The translations under genes were made by a program, and so were the position numbers. Shown piece after piece: positions 61,132 through 64,000 of a stretch of DNA of 64,000 nt; position 1 is the first letter of the stretch, and every line of letters starts with the position of its first letter. The notes under the pieces were generated by a model that was not told the origin of the DNA, ran no database searches, and was given only the letters and a program-made list of their open reading frames with translations. This DNA comes from Mycobacterium sp. Its GTDB lineage: Bacteria > Actinomycetota > Actinomycetes > Mycobacteriales > Mycobacteriaceae. The stretch is from NCBI GenBank assembly GCA_018882965.1, contig VEQY01000004.1, positions 1 to 64,000 on the forward strand, read 5' to 3'.

Positions 61132-62415
61132 ATGACGACGCTGAGGCCCGCGGGGGGCGTTGAGTTGCGGCGCGCCGGGTGGCGGCTGACCCAGGTCCTG
61201 ATCTGCGTCGCCGTCGTGCACGCATGCTGGAGCCTGTTCGGTCACATTCCCTATCGGATCGACGCCGACGTGTATCGCATGGGCGGTGAGGCGTGGTTGC
61301 ACGGGCGCCCGCTCTACGCCGACGGGGCGACGTTCCCGACGCGCGGCGGGCTCGATCTGCCCTTCACCTATCCACCCCTGGCGGCGATCGCGTTCAGCCC
61401 GCTCGCCCTGATGCCGCTGCCGGTGGCGAGCGTGGTGATCACCGCGTTGACGCTGGTGCTGCTAGTGGTGTCGGTCTGCCTCGTTCTGTCCAGCCTGCGC
61501 GTCTTCGACGAGTCCGGCACGTTCGCCGAACCGGCATCGTGGCGACGATGCTGGCTGGCGGTGGGCATCGTCGCAGCGTCGGTGACGCTGCTGGAGCCGA
61601 TCCGGGCCAATTTCGCCTTCGGGCAGATCAACGTGGTGCTGATGACGCTGGTCATCGCCGACTGCCTTCCCCGCCGCACCCCCTGGCCGCGCGGCCTGCT
61701 CCTCGGCGTGGCAATTGCGCTGAAGCTGACCCCCGCGGTGTTCCTCCTGTTCTTCGTGCTCCGCCGGGACGTCCGGGCGGCGCTGACCACGGTGGTCTCT
61801 TTCGCCGCGGCCACCGCGCTGGGCGTACTGCTCGCCCGGCGGGACTCCGTCGAGTACTGGACGGCCACGGTCGTCAACACCGATCGCATCGGTGCGGCGA
61901 CGTTGAACACCAACCAGAACGCGGCCGGGGCGCTGGCCCGGCTCGGCTTCGACGAACGCACCCATGCCGCCCTGTGGATGCTGGCATGCTTCGCGGTCCT
62001 GGCAGCGACGGTCTGGGCGGCGCGGCGGGTGCTGGCCGCGGGCGCGCCCAGTCTGGCGTTGGTGACCGTAGCGCTCTTCGGGCTCGTGGTCTCACCGGTG
62101 TCGTGGTCGCACCACTGGGTCTGGGCGCTGCCGACCGTCGTCGTGACCACCGTGCTGGCCTATCGCCGCCTCGACCTCGCCCTCGCGACGGTCAGCGCCG
62201 CCGGCCTCGCGCTGCTCCTGCGACCGCCGATCGGCCTGTTGCCCGAGCACCGGGAGGCGGCCGCGGCCTGGTGGCGCCAACTTCTGGGCATGTCCTACGT
62301 GTGGTGGGCGCTGGCGGTCATCGTCACCGCGGGTATTGCGTTCGCGCCAGGCCGGGCTAACCCGCAGCGGTCTCGGGAATCCGCGCCGGCGGCTGACGCG
62401 GCGCTTCGGTCCTGA
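61132..62415 (+). CDS. GT87 family polyprenyl-phosphomannose mannosyltransferase (Rv2181-like)
   Basis: A 427-residue GT-C enzyme with about ten membrane helices. The acidic periplasmic motif is in [24 protein letters not shown], followed by [18 protein letters not shown] (typical of GT87, DUF2029). Later [15 protein letters not shown] and [14 protein letters not shown] are seen. The M. tuberculosis homologue adds alpha-1,2-mannose branches to lipomannan/lipoarabinomannan. The ATG at 61132 has GGGGAG just upstream. The 3' end overlaps the acyltransferase gene by 59 bases on the other strand. Confidence 0.9.
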   Translation: MTTLRPAGGVELRRAGWRLTQVLICVAVVHACWSLFGHIPYRIDADVYRMGGEAWLHGRPLYADGATFPTRGGLDLPFTYPPLAAIAFSPLALMPLPVASVVITALTLVLLVVSVCLVLSSLRVFDESGTFAEPASWRRCWLAVGIVAASVTLLEPIRANFAFGQINVVLMTLVIADCLPRRTPWPRGLLLGVAIALKLTPAVFLLFFVLRRDVRAALTTVVSFAAATALGVLLARRDSVEYWTATVVNTDRIGAATLNTNQNAAGALARLGFDERTHAALWMLACFAVLAATVWAARRVLAAGAPSLALVTVALFGLVVSPVSWSHHWVWALPTVVVTTVLAYRRLDLALATVSAAGLALLLRPPIGLLPEHREAAAAWWRQLLGMSYVWWALAVIVTAGIAFAPGRANPQRSRESAPAADAALRS

Positions 62416-63094
62416 CCCCCTCGTCGATCCCCTTGACTGTGGTCGCGTAGATGTCGACGTACTCCTGGCCGGACAACTTCATCAGCTCGTACATCACCTC
62501 GTCGATCACGGCTCGCTCGATGAAGCGATTGCCGGCCAGCCCGTCGAACCGGGAGAAGTCCATCGGCCTGCCGAACCGGACGGTCACCCGGCCGAACCGC
62601 CAGAACCTCGAGCCCGGCGGATTGACGACATCGGTTCCAATCATCGCGACCGGAATGACCGGAACGCCGGTGTGCAGGGCGATGCGAGCCAGACCGGTCT
62701 TGCCCTTGTACAGACGGCCGTCCGGCGAGCGGGTGCCCTCCGGGTACAGGCCGAGTAGCTTGCCCTCGTTGAGTAACCGTTCAGCGGTGTCCAGCGCGGA
62801 CTGCGCGGAGTCGGCGTCGGTGCGATCGATCGGAACCTGCCCGGCGACGGTGTAGAACCATCGGGTCAGGCGACCCTTGAGGCCGGTGCCGGTGAAGTAT
62901 TCGGCTTTCGCCAGGAAGGTGATGCGGCGCCGCACGACGAGGGGCAGGTAGAAGCTGTCGGCGACCGCGAGGTGGTTGCTCGCAAGGATTGCTGGTCCGT
63001 CGTGGGGAACATGTTCCAGGCCTTCGATTTTCGGCCGTCCAAGCAGTGCCAGCAGGGGACCCATGAAGATGTACTTGAACAGCCAGTACCACAT
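62357..63094 (-). CDS. 1-acylglycerol-3-phosphate acyltransferase family protein (PlsC type, Rv2182c-like)
   Basis: A 245-residue acyltransferase. Motif NHLAVAD gives His41-x4-Asp46; motif [19 protein letters not shown] binds the phosphate and glycerol. A membrane-associated N-terminus ([18 protein letters not shown]) anchors it. It should acylate lysophosphatidic acid or a related acceptor. ATG 63094 is chosen since GGGAGGG lies upstream and homologues start MWYW; the frame extends to 63142 without homology. Confidence 0.92.
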   Translation of the reverse strand: MWYWLFKYIFMGPLLALLGRPKIEGLEHVPHDGPAILASNHLAVADSFYLPLVVRRRITFLAKAEYFTGTGLKGRLTRWFYTVAGQVPIDRTDADSAQSALDTAERLLNEGKLLGLYPEGTRSPDGRLYKGKTGLARIALHTGVPVIPVAMIGTDVVNPPGSRFWRFGRVTVRFGRPMDFSRFDGLAGNRFIERAVIDEVMYELMKLSGQEYVDIYATTVKGIDEGVRTEAPRQPPARIPETAAG

Positions 63095-63210
63095 AGACCC
63101 TCCCTGGCCGGCCTCCTTGCAATGCCGATCGGCGTCTCCCACTCTACTCAGCGGCCCACAGCCCGGCCACGCGGCGCGTCTGGTTCACGGCCAATCCTCA
63201 GGCGGTCTGC

Positions 63211-63609
63211 TCACTCCTCGGCCATCACCGGTTCCACCACGATCGGTATGGACTCGTAGCTTCCGTTGGCCGACGCGGTGCGTCCGCCGCCGCCGTTGTC
63301 CGGCACCGGGCCCCCGTCATCCGCCCCTGGAGTGGCCGCGGAGCCCATCGGGTCACCGATCAGAGCCCGGATCGCGGAAACCAGCGCGACACTGTGCTCG
63401 GCGATCACGCTGAGCATCGGATGGTGCTCGCCGCTGACCAGCGCGGCCAGTGCGCAGACCGGACACCACGCCTGCTGGCACCGGCCGGACCCGCCGAACG
63501 CCTCGCCCGCCTTCGCCGCCGCAGCCCGCACCGCGGGATCGAGCCGGTCGAGGATCGCCTGGGCGAGTTGACGCAGTTCAGGTCCGATATCGGGATGGCC
63601 GGGACTCAT
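63211..63609 (-). CDS. Conserved protein (Rv2183c-like)
   Basis: A 132-residue protein. A helical N-terminal part contains a paired-cysteine motif (CQQAWCPVCALAALV, CxxC plus upstream Cys), suggesting metal binding. The C-terminus is Gly/Asp-rich and ends with a short hydrophobic SIPIVVEPVM. ATG 63609 overlaps the upstream ATPase stop by one base, so the two are coupled. Function unknown. Confidence 0.78.
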   Translation of the reverse strand: MSPGHPDIGPELRQLAQAILDRLDPAVRAAAAKAGEAFGGSGRCQQAWCPVCALAALVSGEHHPMLSVIAEHSVALVSAIRALIGDPMGSAATPGADDGGPVPDNGGGGRTASANGSYESIPIVVEPVMAEE

Positions 63610-64000
63610 CACCTGGGCCACACCTCCGGGTCGGGCCGGAACCTGATCGTCAACTCGCCGCCGCGCAGCGTCGCGTCGATCACGATGCACCGGCGCAGCA
63701 CCGGAGCCAACCGGATTCTGCGCCGTACCCCGGCGACGCTGATCACCAGGTCGTCACCGGCTCGACCGAGACTGATCGCGCCGGTATCGGGTTGCGACAG
63801 CTCCAGTCGCATCCGGTAGACCGCATCCAGGCCTCGACCCGTCTGCGGGGCAGTCTCCCGGTCCACGACGGGCCGTAGCGGCTGTGGCGGAGCGACACCC
63901 TGACGCCGGCGGGCATCGTCGAGCAGATGACTCAGAGCTTTGGGGCCGATCGGCTCAGCAGCCAGGTGCGGTACGAGAACCAGACGTACGCCGCCGGTCT
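63609..64000 (-). CDS. ArsA/Get3-like ATPase (Rv2184c-like), C-terminal part only
   Basis: The last 130 codons of a gene whose start lies beyond the window. Visible sequence starts VRLVLVPHLAAEPIGPKALSHLL and ends IRFRPDPEVW. The end domain (LELSQPDTGAISLGRAGDDLVISVAGVRRRIRLAPVLRRC) is the small beta domain found at the C-terminus of actinobacterial ArsA/Get3-type proteins. The nucleotide-binding part is not in the window, so the family call rests on the C-terminal domain and gene order. Confidence 0.65.
   Translation of the reverse strand, partial: TGGVRLVLVPHLAAEPIGPKALSHLLDDARRRQGVAPPQPLRPVVDRETAPQTGRGLDAVYRMRLELSQPDTGAISLGRAGDDLVISVAGVRRRIRLAPVLRRCIVIDATLRGGELTIRFRPDPEVWPR

Overview
The window is high-GC actinobacterial DNA from a non-tuberculous Mycobacterium (Mycolicibacterium-like). 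Evidence is gene content and order close to the M. tuberculosis Rv2124c-Rv2184c segment, with mycothiol (mshC), mycomembrane porin, lipomannan mannosyltransferase (mptA and a GT87 enzyme) and Wag31/SepF/PknL genes. It is chromosomal backbone with two inserted accessory blocks. No transposon, prophage or CRISPR array was seen.

Layout. 1-3259: 5' part of metH (minus strand, 3' end outside the window), preceded by a leader (about 3267-3370) that I fold by hand into an S-adenosylhomocysteine riboswitch with a Shine-Dalgarno-sequestering hairpin. 3448-10250: PAC2 protein, then an accessory block of two acyl-CoA dehydrogenases, a YhhN-like membrane protein, a tiny zinc-ribbon protein, an alpha/beta hydrolase plus extradiol dioxygenase pair, and their TetR regulator with two palindromic operators. 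10247-21150: mshC, cysQ, a META-domain lipoprotein, a conserved actinobacterial trio (kinase-like protein, DUF3090, histidine phosphatase), uppP, an LppL-like lipoprotein, DUF5703, pyrD, a PEBP-family protein, an M20 peptidase and a PknH_C-like lipoprotein. 21199-27884: tRNA-Leu(GAG), terC, DUF2784, a class I glutamine amidotransferase and a complete group 3b-type NiFe hydrogenase operon (beta, gamma, delta, alpha subunits plus endopeptidase). 27998-50316: a TIGR01777-type epimerase, then the division and cell wall cluster read on the minus strand: mraZ, rsmH, ftsL-like, pbpB, murE, murF, mraY, murD, ftsW, murG, murC, ftsQ, ftsZ, yfiH, yggS, sepF, yggT, wag31. Most mur/fts genes overlap by 4 to 8 bases. 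50590-64000: GjpA-like porin, DUF3040, GNAT acetyltransferase, lppM, idsA2, mptA, an Rv2175c-like DNA-binding protein, pknL, aroG, a DEDDh RNase, an Rv2180c-like membrane protein, a GT87 mannosyltransferase, an acyltransferase, an Rv2183c-like protein and the 3' end of an Rv2184c-like ATPase.

How it works together. The centre of the window is a near-complete peptidoglycan precursor, divisome and polar growth operon, with six GTGG direct repeats (four at an exact 10-bp period) upstream of mraZ that look like MraZ boxes. The right side supplies mannosylated glycolipid and isoprenoid functions and the PknL/Rv2175c signalling pair. Many genes begin 6-7 bases after a TANNNT hexamer, indicating leaderless mRNAs. 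The main items for follow-up are the metH leader riboswitch, the pknL reading frame running 267 bases antisense into aroG, the kinase-like/DUF3090/phosphatase trio, and the divergent leaderless pair with interlocked -10 elements at 7435-7458.
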